Source: Rhynchospora pubera (taxonomy: Eukaryota; Streptophyta; Magnoliopsida; Poales; Cyperaceae). From it: a stretch of DNA of 64,000 bases. Position 1 is the first letter of the stretch. Every line of letters starts with the position of its first letter. The DNA is taken from NCBI GenBank assembly GCA_028095005.1, contig CM051460.1:282822238-282886237 (forward strand), in the 5' to 3' direction. This document shows positions 49,375 through 60,179 of the stretch, in pieces. A program made the position numbers and the translations under genes. The notes beneath the pieces were generated by a model, which saw only the letters and a program-made list of their open reading frames with translations, was not told where the DNA came from and searched no databases.

Positions 49375-50122
49375 AGAGAGATTTTGACAAGGGATCAAAA
49401 GAGAATCATGGCAATGATGATGAGGATGACAGAGACAACAATGATGAGGATGATGTTGCTCCTCACTCCAGAGAAGATGAACGTGACACGGTGGATGACA
49501 ATGGTAAGTTCATGCTTTGTCTTGTTCACAGTAGAACAGATTTCTTATAAGGGAGTATCTTAATTTGAACAAGGGAGTAATATATTATTGTGAAGGGAGT
49601 AAGTTATTTTATTTTAGGAAGTTATATTTGTTGTTTTATTTTTTGTTAGAGAGAGGTTCTGACAAGGGATCAGAAGAGAATTGTGGTAATGATGATGAGG
49701 ATGATAGAGAGAACAATGATGAGGATGATGTTCCTCCTCATTCCAGAGAAGATGAACATGACACGGTGGAGGACAATGGTAAGTTCATGCTTTGTCTTGT
49801 TCACAGTAGAACATATTTCTTATAAGGGAGTATCTTAATTTGAACAAGGGAGTATATTATCATTGTGAAGGGAGTAAGTTATTTTATGTTAGTAAGTTAT
49901 ATTTGTTGTTTTATTTTTTGGCAGAGAGAGGTTCTGAAAAGGGATCAGAAGATATGACAACTGATCCTATTCCCCCATATGGAGAAGAGAACAGTGGTAA
50001 GTTCATTCTTTGTGTTGTTCACAGTAGTACACATTTCTTATAAGAGAGTAAATTATTTATAAGAGGGAGTGAATTTATAATGGTTGGGGATTAACTTATA
50101 TTTCTTCTTTCTTTTCGGACAG
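49375..50122 (+). repeat. Tandem exon-intron duplication, 275-bp unit
   Basis: Units start at 49375, 49650 and 49925. Each holds an acidic exon (129, 129 and 72 bp; core NDDEDDR-NNDEDD) followed by a near-identical intron starting GTAAGTTCATGCTTTGTC and containing GGGAGTAT-TTAATTTGAACA. The third exon is shortened and changed. A diverged fourth exon is at 50123-50293. Confidence 0.88.
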
Positions 50123-50261
50123 AGAAAGACACTAGCAAGGGAACAGAAGAAGAAGTTCATGGAAAAAATAGAGAGATGAGAACTGATGAGAGGGCAAGCG
50201 ATAATCTTATTATAACTGCCGCGTCTCCCATCAATACTTACTCTCGTGCAAAGCAACCACA

Positions 50262-50550
50262 GTTTCATGTCCCACCTACAAGTACTGGTGCTGGTATGTG
50301 TTAATTTACTCTCTGTATTGCTTATTAATTTACTCTCTGTAAACATTTAGTTTCTCTCTACAGTCAATTTAGTTACTCCCTTAAACCATTTAGCACAATG
50401 TGCACGTATTTTTATCAGAAGTTTAGTTAATTTTATGTCCCACCTGCAAGTACTGGTGCTGGTATGTCTTAATTTACTCTCTGTATATATTTATTTTCTC
50501 TCTACAATCAATTTAGTTACTCCCTTAAACCATTCAGAATTTAGTTACTC
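50262..50550 (+). repeat. Tandem duplication of an exon end plus intron
   Basis: The exon end TGTCCCACCTACAAGTACTG (about 50267-50286) and the following TTTACTCTCTGTA/TTAGTTACTCCCTTAAAC intron blocks recur about 172 bp later (50434-50550). The core GGGAGTAA is here in inverse orientation. Confidence 0.8.
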
Positions 50551-52279
50551 TCTACATGTGTCCCTGTGTATTTGTATGAATTTTTATTAGAAGTTTTTGT
50601 CAGCTGTAGATGTAATACAAGTATATTATACCTCCTTTTTTGCAGGAGAGGCTAACCCTTCTGTACAAAATCCTGTTCCAAATTCTGTTTGGGATCCAAA
50701 ATCCTTCCCTTCCTTTAGTTTAGGGTTCTCTTCTGGGAGTGATAAAGAGGAAGAACCTATTAATAAATTTTGTCCTGTTAAGGAAGAATGTAGTCCTGTT
50801 GAGGAAGTTCCTCCTGTTGAGGAAGTTTCTCCTATCAAGTAAGAAGAGTCTATTAGTTTAGATTATCCACTAGATTTTTTTGATTTGGCTGGTGATGTTT
50901 GTGATATTATGCAAGCTTTTAAAGATTGTGATGATTTTTTTCCTTAGAAACTGAGTTCATGTAGTAACAGATATCTTGTAATGGTTTAAAATTTTGTTAT
51001 AAAACAATATGCAATTTATCTTTTTGTGAATTGAATGAAATATTTGCCAAATTTATTTTTATACATTTTATGTTTTCCTATCCCAGTATCAGGAGTCCAA
51101 GGAGATATTTCTTCTATTGTTTTTGCCTATCCAGTTGCCGAAATAGTTTCTGATGTCCCAGTGGATCCAGGGTATTATGTTAGTTTCATTGAATGGAATA
51201 AATCATCCCTTAATATTAAAAGAAGTTCCAAGGGTCGTGCATTAAAGAAGAAAAACTTCCATGGTAGTCCATATGCCGACCCATTTATTTACAACCCAAA
51301 TTTTACTAGAGGGCAGAAGAAAACAAAGGGAAAATCAGTCAACTTTTGGGATTGTTTTCATGTAACTGAGAACTCAGCAATATCTGAGGATTTGGCTCTG
51401 CAAATGACTCTTTTTGCATCAACAATTGGAACTGAAACTGCACCCAGAGAACTCTATAGGCATGACAATCTTGTGGTTAATTCAAGTGAAATGGAGATTT
51501 TATTGACCGATCACGGTGTGCCGCCACGTGTAAGTTATACTATTGCTGTAACTTTTTGATATCCTATTTTTTATTATAAATGTGATACGTTAATGATATA
51601 TGTTTCTATATATTTGTGTTCGTCGGGTCATGTCTGCCTTGCTATATCTTATTAAGCGAGAAGTCACCACAGATTTGAAGTGGTGCCAGTTGACTCGTTT
51701 GATTTGGTAAGTAAAGTCGACAAAATTAATGTGTCAATAGTTTTGCCATATTCTGTCTTGTTTGTTTGTTGGTCTTTAATTTAGAACAAGGAAGTAACTT
51801 ATATATGTGAAGAGAGTACATAACTAGCACAAAAAGCTATATTTTGACTTATGTTGTAATCAATGTTTTTTTTTTTTTTGCAGAAAGCTTTATCTTCTGG
51901 TGTGGTTGGTGAGATTAAGCAGTCAAATCCTGATCTTCTCAATTCATGTTTTGTGGAGTCGAACTTGCTCATTGCTTTCTCCAATGATGGAGTACAATGG
52001 TGGATGTATGTGGTGGACAAGCAAGCAAATTCTTTCAAAATATATTTTCTTACCAGAAATTCAGCCGAGTTCATGAGCAAGTTGCAGCAGGACTTTGCAG
52101 TCATCAAGTCATTCTTGGTTTGGCGGTCTTGTGGTGATACAAAGTTCAATTCCATGAAGTGGGAATGGGTGTATGACCTTGAGCCGCAAGACAAACCAGA
52201 AGATAGTGGACTAATCATTCTTAGGATGCTTTTATGCAAGTTGAACAACATTACTGTGCCAGAAACTAAGGTCAGTCTA

Positions 52280-54010
52280 TTGGGGAGTAAATTTACCACA
52301 AGGGGAGTAACTTAATTTGAACAAGGGAGTAAATTATCATTGTGAAGGGAGTAAATTATCAGTGTGTAGGGAGTAAGTTATTTAAACAAGGGAGTATGTT
52401 AGTATGTCAGAGGTACGTTATTTGAACAAGTAGTTTTTTTGAACAAGGGAGTAACTTAATTCAACATAGGAGTAAATTATCAGTTTGAAGGAAGTAAGTT
52501 ATTTAAACAAGAGAGTTTGTGAACTATAGGGCAGATTTTATGGATGTAGTTTGTTAGCATCTTGACGTTATCTTGGTATTTAAAACAAGAGAGTAACTTA
52601 ATCTGAACAAGGGAGTAACTTAATCTGAACAAGGGAGTTTATTGTGAATTGTAGGGCAGTATTTATGTATGTGTTAGTGTGTGATAGTGTGTTGGTATTT
52701 GAAACAAGGGAGTAACTTAATTTATGAATGGAGTATATTATCAGTATGTAGGGAGTAAGTTATTTAAACAAGGGAGTATGTTAGTATGTCAGAGGTACGT
52801 TATTTGAACAAGTAGTTTTTTTTGAACAAGGGAGTAACTTAATTCAACATAGGAGTAAATTATCAGTTTGAAGGGAGTAAGTTATTTTAACAAGGGAGTT
52901 TGTGAACTATAAGGCAGATTTTATGGATGTAGTTTGTTAGCATCTTGACGTTATCTTTGGTATTTAAAACAAGAGAGTAACTTAATCTGAACAAGGGAGT
53001 AACTTAATTTGAACAAGGGAGTTTATTGTGAATTGTAGGGCAGTATTTATGTATGTGTTAGTGTGTGATAGTGTGTTGGTATTTGAAACAAGGGAGTAAC
53101 TTAATGAGAAAGTTTAATATGCACTATAGTGTATAGAGCTTTCTATGCACCGCGGACTTTTTCGGGGATATTTTTGTAAATTGACAAATCTAATTTAACC
53201 AATCATTAATACATATTGAAATCTCATAGCAAACAAAATTTTACAATTTTTGAGATTTTAGTACTATTTTTTCGAATTTTTTAAAACATGCCCATTTTTG
53301 GAATATTGTAAATAGTTTAACATTCCAAAAATGGCATGTTTTAAAAAATTCGGAAAAAATAGTAATAAAATCTAAAAAATTATAAAATTTGATTTTCTAT
53401 GAGATTTCAATATAAATATTAGATTGGTTAAATTAGTTTTGTCAATTTCCAAAAATAACCCCGAAAAAGTCCGCGGTGCATAGAAAGCTCTATGCACTAT
53501 GGTGCATATTAAACTTTCTCGTAACTTAATTTATGAAGGAAGTATATTATCAGTGTGCAGGGAGTAAGTTATTTAAACAATGGAGTATGTTAGTATGTCA
53601 GAGGTACGTTATTTGAACAAGTAGTTTTTTTGAACAAGGGAGTTACTTAATTCAACATAGGAGTAAATTATCAGTTTGAAGGGAGTAAGTTATTTAAACA
53701 AGGGAGTTTGTGAACTATAGGGCATATTTTATGGATGTAGTTTGTTAGCATCTTGACGTTATCTTGGAATTTAAAATAAGGGAGTAACTTAATCTGAACA
53801 AGAGAGTAACTTAATTTGAACAAGGGAGTTTATTGTGAACTGTAAGGCTGTATTTATGTATGTGTTAGTGTGTGATAGTGTGTCGTATTTGAAACAAGGG
53901 AGTAACTTAATTTATGAAGGGAGTATATTATCAGTTTGCAGGGAGTAAGTTATTTAAACAAGGGAGTATATTAGTATGTCAGAGGGAGTGTGTTTTGTTG
54001 TACTTATATT
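52280..54010 (+). repeat. 382-bp tandem repeat in the last Ulp1-like intron
   Basis: AGTATGTCAGAGG recurs at 52401, 52783, 53592 and 53973. Steps are 382 bp, 384 bp after removing the 425-bp MITE insertion, and 381 bp. Each unit contains many GGGAGTAACTTAATTTGAAC and GGGAGTAAGTTATTTAAAC motifs. About 4.5 units. Confidence 0.9.
53106..53520. mobile_element. Fold-back MITE, family M1 copy 2 (415 bp)
   Basis: Ends GAGAAAGTTTAATATGCAC and TTAAACTTTCTC, with the 10-bp duplication GTAACTTAAT at 53096-53105 and 53521-53530. Inserted into the 382-bp intron array after its amplification. Confidence 0.93.
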
Positions 54011-54460
54011 ATAGTAGGAGTTGAAGCAGGGAGTATGTTTTCTAATAACTTGTTCTTGCTTTTTTTTCATATTCGAATTGAAGGTGACAAGTTCGTTATT
54101 GCGTACAACTTGATGGTTGATAGTACGAATGAAATTGAGGTTGAATTACCTGCAATATAAGTTAGGGATGAAATAATTGTTTGTTAGATTTGGAATGGCT
54201 ACTGTGTTTTTCTGTTGTGATTTGTTTGTTTGTAGTATGGATCAGAATTGGTTTGTTATAGTTGTTGCTATGCGTATTGAAACATGTTGTGATTTGTTAT
54301 TGTTACTAAAATATCATGAAATAGTTACTTCCTTATATAAGTTGTTGTGATCACTTTTTTGAGAAATAGATACTCTTTATTCTATGTGTATATTTTTGTC
54401 CAATAGAGGACAGTAATTGAATTTTTTTAGTGCTGTTTAGCTTATTTATTTACTCCCTAT

Positions 54461-54595
54461 ATAAATTTATTTACTCCATAGGTTTATTTTATTTCTGTTG
54501 TACTGCTTAATAATTTACTCTCTGTATATATTTAGTTTCTCTCTACAGTCAATTTAGTTACTCTCTTAAACTATTGAGCACAATGCGCACGCGAG
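54461..54595 (+). repeat. Inverse GGGAGTAA-type repeats
   Basis: TTTACTCCCTATATAAA and TTACTCTCTGTATATATT, then a block of about 85 bp (TTTAGTTTCTCTCTACAGTC, GAGCACAATG-GCACG) that matches 50317-50410. It marks the right limit of the motif. Confidence 0.75.
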
Positions 54596-54597
54596 GT

Positions 54598-54835
54598 GAA
54601 TTTGTTGCGTGACGTCATTTTCATGCGGAAGGGACGCGGATTCGGGCTGTTTCACGCGGAAGGAACGCGGATATGTTGCATGACGTCATTTTCACGCGGT
54701 AAGTTTGTTCGACGCGGTTAAATGTGGTCCAAATGGGCGCTGCGCCCTAATTAAAGCATTAATATTCAAAATTAAGAGAATTTGTTACGTGACGTCATTT
54801 TCACGCGGTAAGTTTGTTCGACGCGGTTAAATATG
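54598..54835. repeat. GC-rich short repeats with three TGACGTCA sites
   Basis: GAATTTGTT-CGTGACGTCA, CACGCGGTAAGTTTGTTCG and CACGCGGAAGGAACGCGGA are repeated. The palindrome TGACGTCA, a bZIP/TGA-type site, occurs at 54610, 54681 and 54790. Origin unknown. Confidence 0.75.
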
Positions 54836-54841
54836 CTCATT

Positions 54842-55284
54842 TGCCCCAAACGGAATTTCCTATCAAAAGTTATGCCTGTTTAAAGTTTTAAATTCAAAAT
54901 CTTTTAATTAAAAATTTATATTTTAATTATTGCCTTATTATATATTATTTGATTATATATAGAGGCTAACATAAAATATTAATTAATTATTAAGGTAAAA
55001 TAAGAACAACAACATTTTACATAATTGAAAAAAATAAAATTAAACCATTCATATTAAATTAATATAACAATTCTAATATTAAACTAATATTTATAATATA
55101 GAATTATATTAAAATCAGTCAAAACGTCTAAAATCCAGAACTTAGGAATCCAGGATTCCGAGATTCCGATCTTGCGGTCGGAATCTGGAATTCCGAACTT
55201 GTGATACTATTTAAAAAAAAATTATTATATTGATATTATTTTTAATATATTATATCAATTTAATATAATTTTTTAATTTTTCGG
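54842..55284 (-). mobile_element. MULE-type element remnant (CCGAAA family)
   Basis: The right end (about 55143-55284) is a family inverted repeat ending TTTTTCGG. Inside, on the minus strand, 55140-54990 matches the subterminal DNA of the MULE at 15959. The block 54842-54897 is the inverse of 55903-55961 in the next element. The left end was not found, so it is truncated or rearranged. Confidence 0.65.
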
Positions 55285-55349
55285 TCCATGCTATGGGGAC
55301 GAACAAGCAAGACAGTATTTAGGGCTTTTGCTCCGCAACTCCAAAAAGG

Positions 55350-56972
55350 CCGAAAAATTTGAAAATAGTATTAAATTAATATAATATATTAAAAATAATA
55401 TCAATATAATAATATTTTTTTAAATAGTATCACGAGATCGGAATCCCAGTTTCCGAGCGTAAGATCGGATTCCCGGATTCCGACCTTAGCTAAGATCGGA
55501 ATCCCGGATTCCGATCTTAGCTAAGGTCGGAATCCGAGATTCCGATCTTAGCATTTTAATTTTTTATATATTATTTATTTATTTATTTTATTAATTAGTT
55601 AAATAATTAGAAAAATAGATAATATATTGTAAAAATATTGAAAAAATATGGAAAAAATAAGGAATAATTAAATTAAATTTTATATGTAATTTAGTATTTT
55701 TTGGAAAAATTAAATTTATTTTCATTTTGATTAATTTACTTAATTAAAATATAAATTTTTATAACTTATTTAATTAAATGAATTGTACCATTTAGAAAGG
55801 ATTATAAATTTTCAGAATTTGCAGGGATACAAAGGCATAATCCTTTCAGAATGTTCAAAGTTTTATTAATTCTTTCTGCATTTGTAGGGATACAAAGGCA
55901 TAATTTGAACATTAAAATTTTAAACAGGCTTAACTTTTGATAGGAAGGTACGTTTGGGGCGATTGAGGACATTCCGGAAAGCTAGCGACGAGATCTACAA
56001 ACCTAAAAGAGAAACCTAAAAAACGCTCTCTGGACGACCATTTTCGAGGCCAAAAAACGCTCTCTAGACCTCCAAAATTCACTTTGAAAGTTTGCAAATC
56101 CCGTAACAACCATTTTCGAGGCCAAAAAACGCTCTCTGGACCTCCAAAATCCACTTTGAAAGTTTGCAAACCTAAAAACCACTCTAAAAATGTTTTTTAA
56201 AATAAAAAATTAATCATTAAAAAGAGAAATGCAGTAAATCAAGTGAATTTAGTCTTTCTTCTCCGTCTCAGTAAAACATCAATCTCGTGTGATTCCTTTC
56301 TAACGAAATCCAGAAAGTGCTTCCTTGATCATGAGACTCGATATGATTGTTTAATATATAATATGAAAATAACATATACAGAGGACGACATCCGGGACGC
56401 ATATCAAATGGTTGTTTAAATTAATTAAAAATTTATACTTAATTATTCATTTTTTAATTAAATAAATTAATTAAATTTATATTTAATTAAATAAATTAAT
56501 TAAAAGGAAAATAAATTTAATTTTAAAAAAAATACTAAATTAGATATAATTTTTTTTAATTATTCCTGATTTTTTTTATATTTTTTCAATATTTTTAGAA
56601 TATATTATCTATTTTTCTAATTAATTAACTAATTAATAAACTAAACTAATAAAAGGAAAAAAAATTTTAATTTTCCCAAAAAATACTAATTACATATAAA
56701 ATTTAGTTTAATTATTTCTGATTTTTTCCATATTTTTTCAATATTTTTACAATATATTATTTATTTTTCTAATTATTTAACTAATTAATAAAATAAATAA
56801 ATAAATAAATAATATATAAAAAAATTAAAAAGCTAAGATCGGAATCCGGAAATCCGATCTTGCGTTCGGAATCTGAAATTCCGATCTCGTGATACTATTT
56901 AAAAAAATATTATTATATAGATATTATATTTAATATATTATATTAATTTAGTATTATTTTTTAAAATTTCGG
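55350..56972. mobile_element. MULE-type element (1.6 kb), CCGAAA family
   Basis: Inverted ends CCGAAAAATTTGAAAATAG (left) and TTTTAAAATTTCGG (right), each about 120 bp and ending in palindromic GATCGGAATCC-GGATTCCG blocks that are repeated three times at 55440-55555. The 9-bp target duplication is CCAAAAAGG (55341-55349) and CCGAAAAGG (56973-56981), one mismatch. The AT-rich interior halves are also inverse to each other. No transposase. The ORF 55930-56169 spans a 72-bp tandem repeat and is not called. Confidence 0.8.
56038..56182. repeat. Two-copy 72-bp tandem repeat
   Basis: CCATTTTCGAGGCCAAAAAA begins at 56038 and 56110; each is followed by CGCTCTCT-GACCTCCAAAAT. Confidence 0.85.
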
Positions 56973-56981
56973 CCGAAAAGG

Positions 56982-57159
56982 ATTACGATGTCGTGCCCGT
57001 TGACGGCCCAGAAAATAAAGGGGCAGATAACGACAATTATGGTCCGCAAGATGTTGTCGGCGATGGAGAACCCCAAATGATTTTACTGGGCCGTATATTC
57101 ATATTTTGTCATTCAAAGAAGAGGACTTAGAGGAGAGGTCAGAGGAGTTTATATTTGAG
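56982..57159 (+). pseudogene. Orphan coding-like remnant between two MULEs
   Basis: The frame reads DYDVVPVDGPENKGADND and stays open for about 45 codons. If the element at 55350 and one target copy are removed, the same frame continues upstream through 55285-55349 (CYGDEQARQYLGLLLRNSKK). This suggests the element landed in an exon. Protein not recognised. Confidence 0.35.
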
Positions 57160-57549
57160 CCGAAAAAATTATAACTAACATTACTGTTCACTCGAATTTC
57201 GATAATAACAGTTAAAAATTCAAAATTTTAAAAATAACGTCGCTGGATCGTCATCCGAATTGACGAAATCGCAAAATCCTTGGATCGTCGTCCGAAATGA
57301 CGATCCAAGCTTGGATCGTCATTTGGGATGACGATCCAATGACGATCAAACCTAATAGTATATTTTGGTCAATCCTATAAACGTTGTCCCCTCCAATTAA
57401 TATTATATTTTGGTTAAAGTTTATACAGCATGACGTACATGGAAGGATTGACTGTGATGTGAACGAAAAAATTTATAGCACATCATCAAGTTCTCCCTTT
57501 CTTTTTCAATAACTATTATTAATTATTATAAATATTACTATAATTATTA

Positions 57550-57582
<33 letters not shown>

Positions 57583-59369
57583 TATTTTGAATTATTAATT
57601 AATTTAATCTTATTATATTAACTATAATTAATTACTAATTAATTATGCCAAACTTACACCACTAACCATACTAATCTTTATTTTGCCAAACGAACCCTAT
57701 TGATGACTATTGGAACCAGTAACACTGTACTAGCTAGAGGTTGCTCCTAAAATGTACTAGAGGGGTAGAATGGTAAGGGTAGTGATTTGATGGGGTTAGT
57801 GCTAACTTAAGGTTAGTAAATATTGTTTGGCGCGGTATATTGAGGTTAGTATCAAGGTTAGCAACTATTAATGGTGTAATTATTATTAACTTTTATTAAT
57901 AATTATTAATTTTAATAAAAAATATTATTAATTATTAACTATAAATTATAAAAATAAACTATTATTAATTATTAATTATTAATTATTACTTGTTTCAATT
58001 ATTAATTATTAATTACTTTACTTATTATTATATTAACTATTATTAATCACTAATTATTAGTAATCCTCATTAATTATTAATTAATAATTAATATTACAAT
58101 AACTATTATTTATTAATATTATTATTTATTTTGAATTATTATAAATATTAGTAGATTATTATTATTTATCATTATTGATGACTTTTTTTACTTTCAAACA
58201 CGTTATATAAAAAGGTAATTATTAAAATTAAAATGAGGTTAGTATGGTTAATGGTGTAAAATTGGCATAATTAATTAGTAATTAATTATAGTTAATATAA
58301 TAAAAAATAAATTAATTAATAATTAATAATTATAGTAATATTTATAATAATTATTGTAATATTAATTATTGGTAACTTATTAATTACTTATTAAAATTAG
58401 TAACAATAATTAATTACTAGTTATTAGTAACTATAATTAATTACTAATTACTTATTAAAATTCATTATTAGCTCAATCCCTTCCTATCCGTTTTATAAAA
58501 GGGTAAAAAGCCTTCTTACCCAGTTTTAAAACGGGTAAAATGGAGAGAGAATGTACCCCTTTATAAACCGCGTAAGAACTTTTTTCTTATTAAAAAAATT
58601 TAATTAATTCTTTCTATTAAAATTTTAGGGGTGTAAATTTTTATTTAAAATAATTTCGGTGAATTTTGTGTTGAAAAAAAGCATATTTTGGAACCAAGAT
58701 ATATAGATTTAATTAACGATCTATCAAACAATGCTAATCAATTATAACAAAGAAGAATATTTGTATTAGACCTTAGTTCTTAATGTGATATTGTCGGACC
58801 CACAAAAAATACCAACATCGACTTCCATCTTCTTATTTGGTTTGAAAAAGAAAGGGAGAACTTGATGCTGTGCTATAAAATTTTTCGTATTTACCCCAAA
58901 AGCTCTTCAGTATTATGCTTGCACCTTAATTTCCTCAAAATGTTCACATCACAGTCAATCCTTCCATGTACGTCATGCTCTATAAACTTTAACCAAAATA
59001 TAATATTAATTGGAGGGGACAACGTTTCTAGGATTGACCAAAATATATTATTAGGTTTGATCGTCAATTGGACGAACTCTGTTGTTCCAAATGCAATTAC
59101 AAAAAAATTGTAATATGCAGATGAATAGATAACTATACCAACATGCCCTTACAAAATACTATTTGATTAGTATAATCATTTTGTTATGCAATTCAATAGT
59201 ATTTTATTGATGATCCAACCTTGGATCGTCATTTCGGACGACGATCCAAGGATTTTGCGATTTCGTCAATCCGGATGACGATCCAGCAATGTTATTTTAA
59301 AAATTTTAAATTTTTAACTGTTATTATCGAAATTCGAATGAACAGTAACGTTAGTTATATTTTTTTCGG
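57160..59369. mobile_element. MULE-type element with long inverted repeats (2.2 kb)
   Basis: Perfect 9-bp duplication ATATTTGAG at 57151-57159 and 59370-59378. The left arm (57160 to about 57470) and right arm (about 58920-59369) are complementary, starting CCGAAAAAATTATAACTAAC; they contain stacked GGATCGTCAT/ATGACGATCC palindromes. The right arm carries about 140 extra bases at 59073-59215. The interior is AT-rich with a TTA microsatellite at 57551-57583 and a second inverted pair (57608-57690 and 58226-58300), probably a nested MITE. No coding sequence. Confidence 0.9.
57551..57583. repeat. TTA microsatellite
   Basis: About 11 ATT/TTA triplets inside the MULE-type element. Confidence 0.9.
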
Positions 59370-59378
59370 ATATTTGAG

Positions 59379-59634
59379 CTAGTTATGGGCCATATGTCAG
59401 ACTACTGGCTGGTTTGTGTACTAAGTTGGGCTATATCTTATTACTTGTTAGGATGTAATAAAAACTTCGTTAGAACTTGGTACTTTTTTCTTTTGGAATT
59501 TATTTTGCTTCTCTGCATGTTTTTTGTGGAAGTGTGGTTGCTTATATGTTTATTTATATTTTTAATGATTTTAATTCTGTGATGAGAATTAATTAAGACT
59601 TGAACACCTAAATCTGCAAAACTGACATGCAATA
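59379..59634. other. No gene recognised
   Basis: Short spacer between the MULE and an M3 MITE. The hydrophobic 65-codon ORF at 59385 has no domain and is not called. Confidence 0.4.
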
Positions 59635-59822
59635 GGCTCCGTTTGGATGGTTTCTTCCCAGAATAAGGAATAAGGAATAACCATTTTTTACAAATAAATT
59701 TATTTCTAACCATCCAAACTCTTCACAAAAGTTACACACTTCCCAATAAATTTACCCTTTCCAATAAATTTTTTCCCTTCTTCCTTCTTCCTACATTATT
59801 TTCAACGCATCCAAACGGAGCC
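59635..59822. mobile_element. PIF/Harbinger-like MITE, family M3 copy 2 (188 bp)
   Basis: Ends GGCTCCGTTTGGATGG and GCATCCAAACGGAGCC; about 93 per cent identical by eye to 20268-20456. The flanking direct repeat is ATA (59632-59634, 59823-59825), a small departure from TAA/TTA. Confidence 0.88.
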
Positions 59823-59999
59823 ATAGGTACCAATCAGGTCAACTAACGACAATACCATTTAAAATTAATCATCAGAAAACTAAAAGTAGATAATTTAAGA
59901 TCATCCTCGCAAATTGTAACAAGTAAAGCTTTATTTCTAGATTATAATAGAACGACAATAATAAAGTTTTCACAACACTGAAACAACCTAATTTTTTGT

Positions 60000-60170
60000 G
60001 CTTCTGAAAGCCATCTTCGAGGGAAGACGGCTTCTAGCAATTGCTATATATATTTTCTCCAAACTGACAATCACATTGTCGCCATATTCCAATATTGTAT
60101 TATTCAAAGCCTTTTCAGACCTTCTTCGAGAGAAGACGGCTCAATACCGAGTGGCTACAATTAAATTTCC
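60000..60170 (-). pseudogene. Two extra copies of the aminotransferase last-exon end
   Basis: On the minus strand, 60140-60108 reads IEPSSLEEGLKRL then stop, and 60033-60000 reads KPSSLEDGFQKHKKL. Both match the real exon at 60180-60307 (EAEPSSLEDGLDKLKSF). Spacing is about 110 bp. They lie downstream of the gene. Confidence 0.65.
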
Positions 60171-60179
60171 GAAATTTAT

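Larger units (their letters stand above)
46846..54160 (+). pseudogene. DUF1985-like/Ulp1-like (C48) protein, decayed
   Basis: Probable exons: 46846-46894, 47096-47197, 47444-47703, 48098-48543, 48914-49281, 49375-49503, 49650-49778, 49925-49996, 50123-50293, 50645-about 50945, 51087-51529, about 51620-51706, 51884-52270 and 54084-54160. The N-terminus is basic and Ser/Lys-rich. A DUF1985/PMD-like region follows (RARLMETPFAHFFEMPEAYL, DVSIPFTTEDVGVALG, FLEDLDKLSGYNWDNVVHAL), then an Asp/Glu-rich tract made of repeated exons, then an Ulp1-like C48 peptidase fold (QWWMYVVDK, QDKPEDSGLIIL). Where Ulp1 enzymes have catalytic His (HW...) and Cys (DCG), this protein has Gln and Ser. Lesions: frame break at about 47500-47515, TAA at about 50839 followed by 35 open codons, missing acceptor before 51620, and phase mismatches at several junctions. 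Such proteins are often MULE-encoded (KAONASHI type) in plants. Same strand as the FRS-like gene. Confidence 0.75.

Noticed and set aside
55930..56169. 79-codon minus-strand ORF with an internal repeat
   Set aside because: The repeat is a 72-bp DNA tandem repeat inside a transposon; no protein family recognised.
59385..59582. Hydrophobic 65-codon ORF
   Set aside because: AT-rich read-through beside a MULE end with no upstream signals; membrane-like composition is expected of T-rich DNA.
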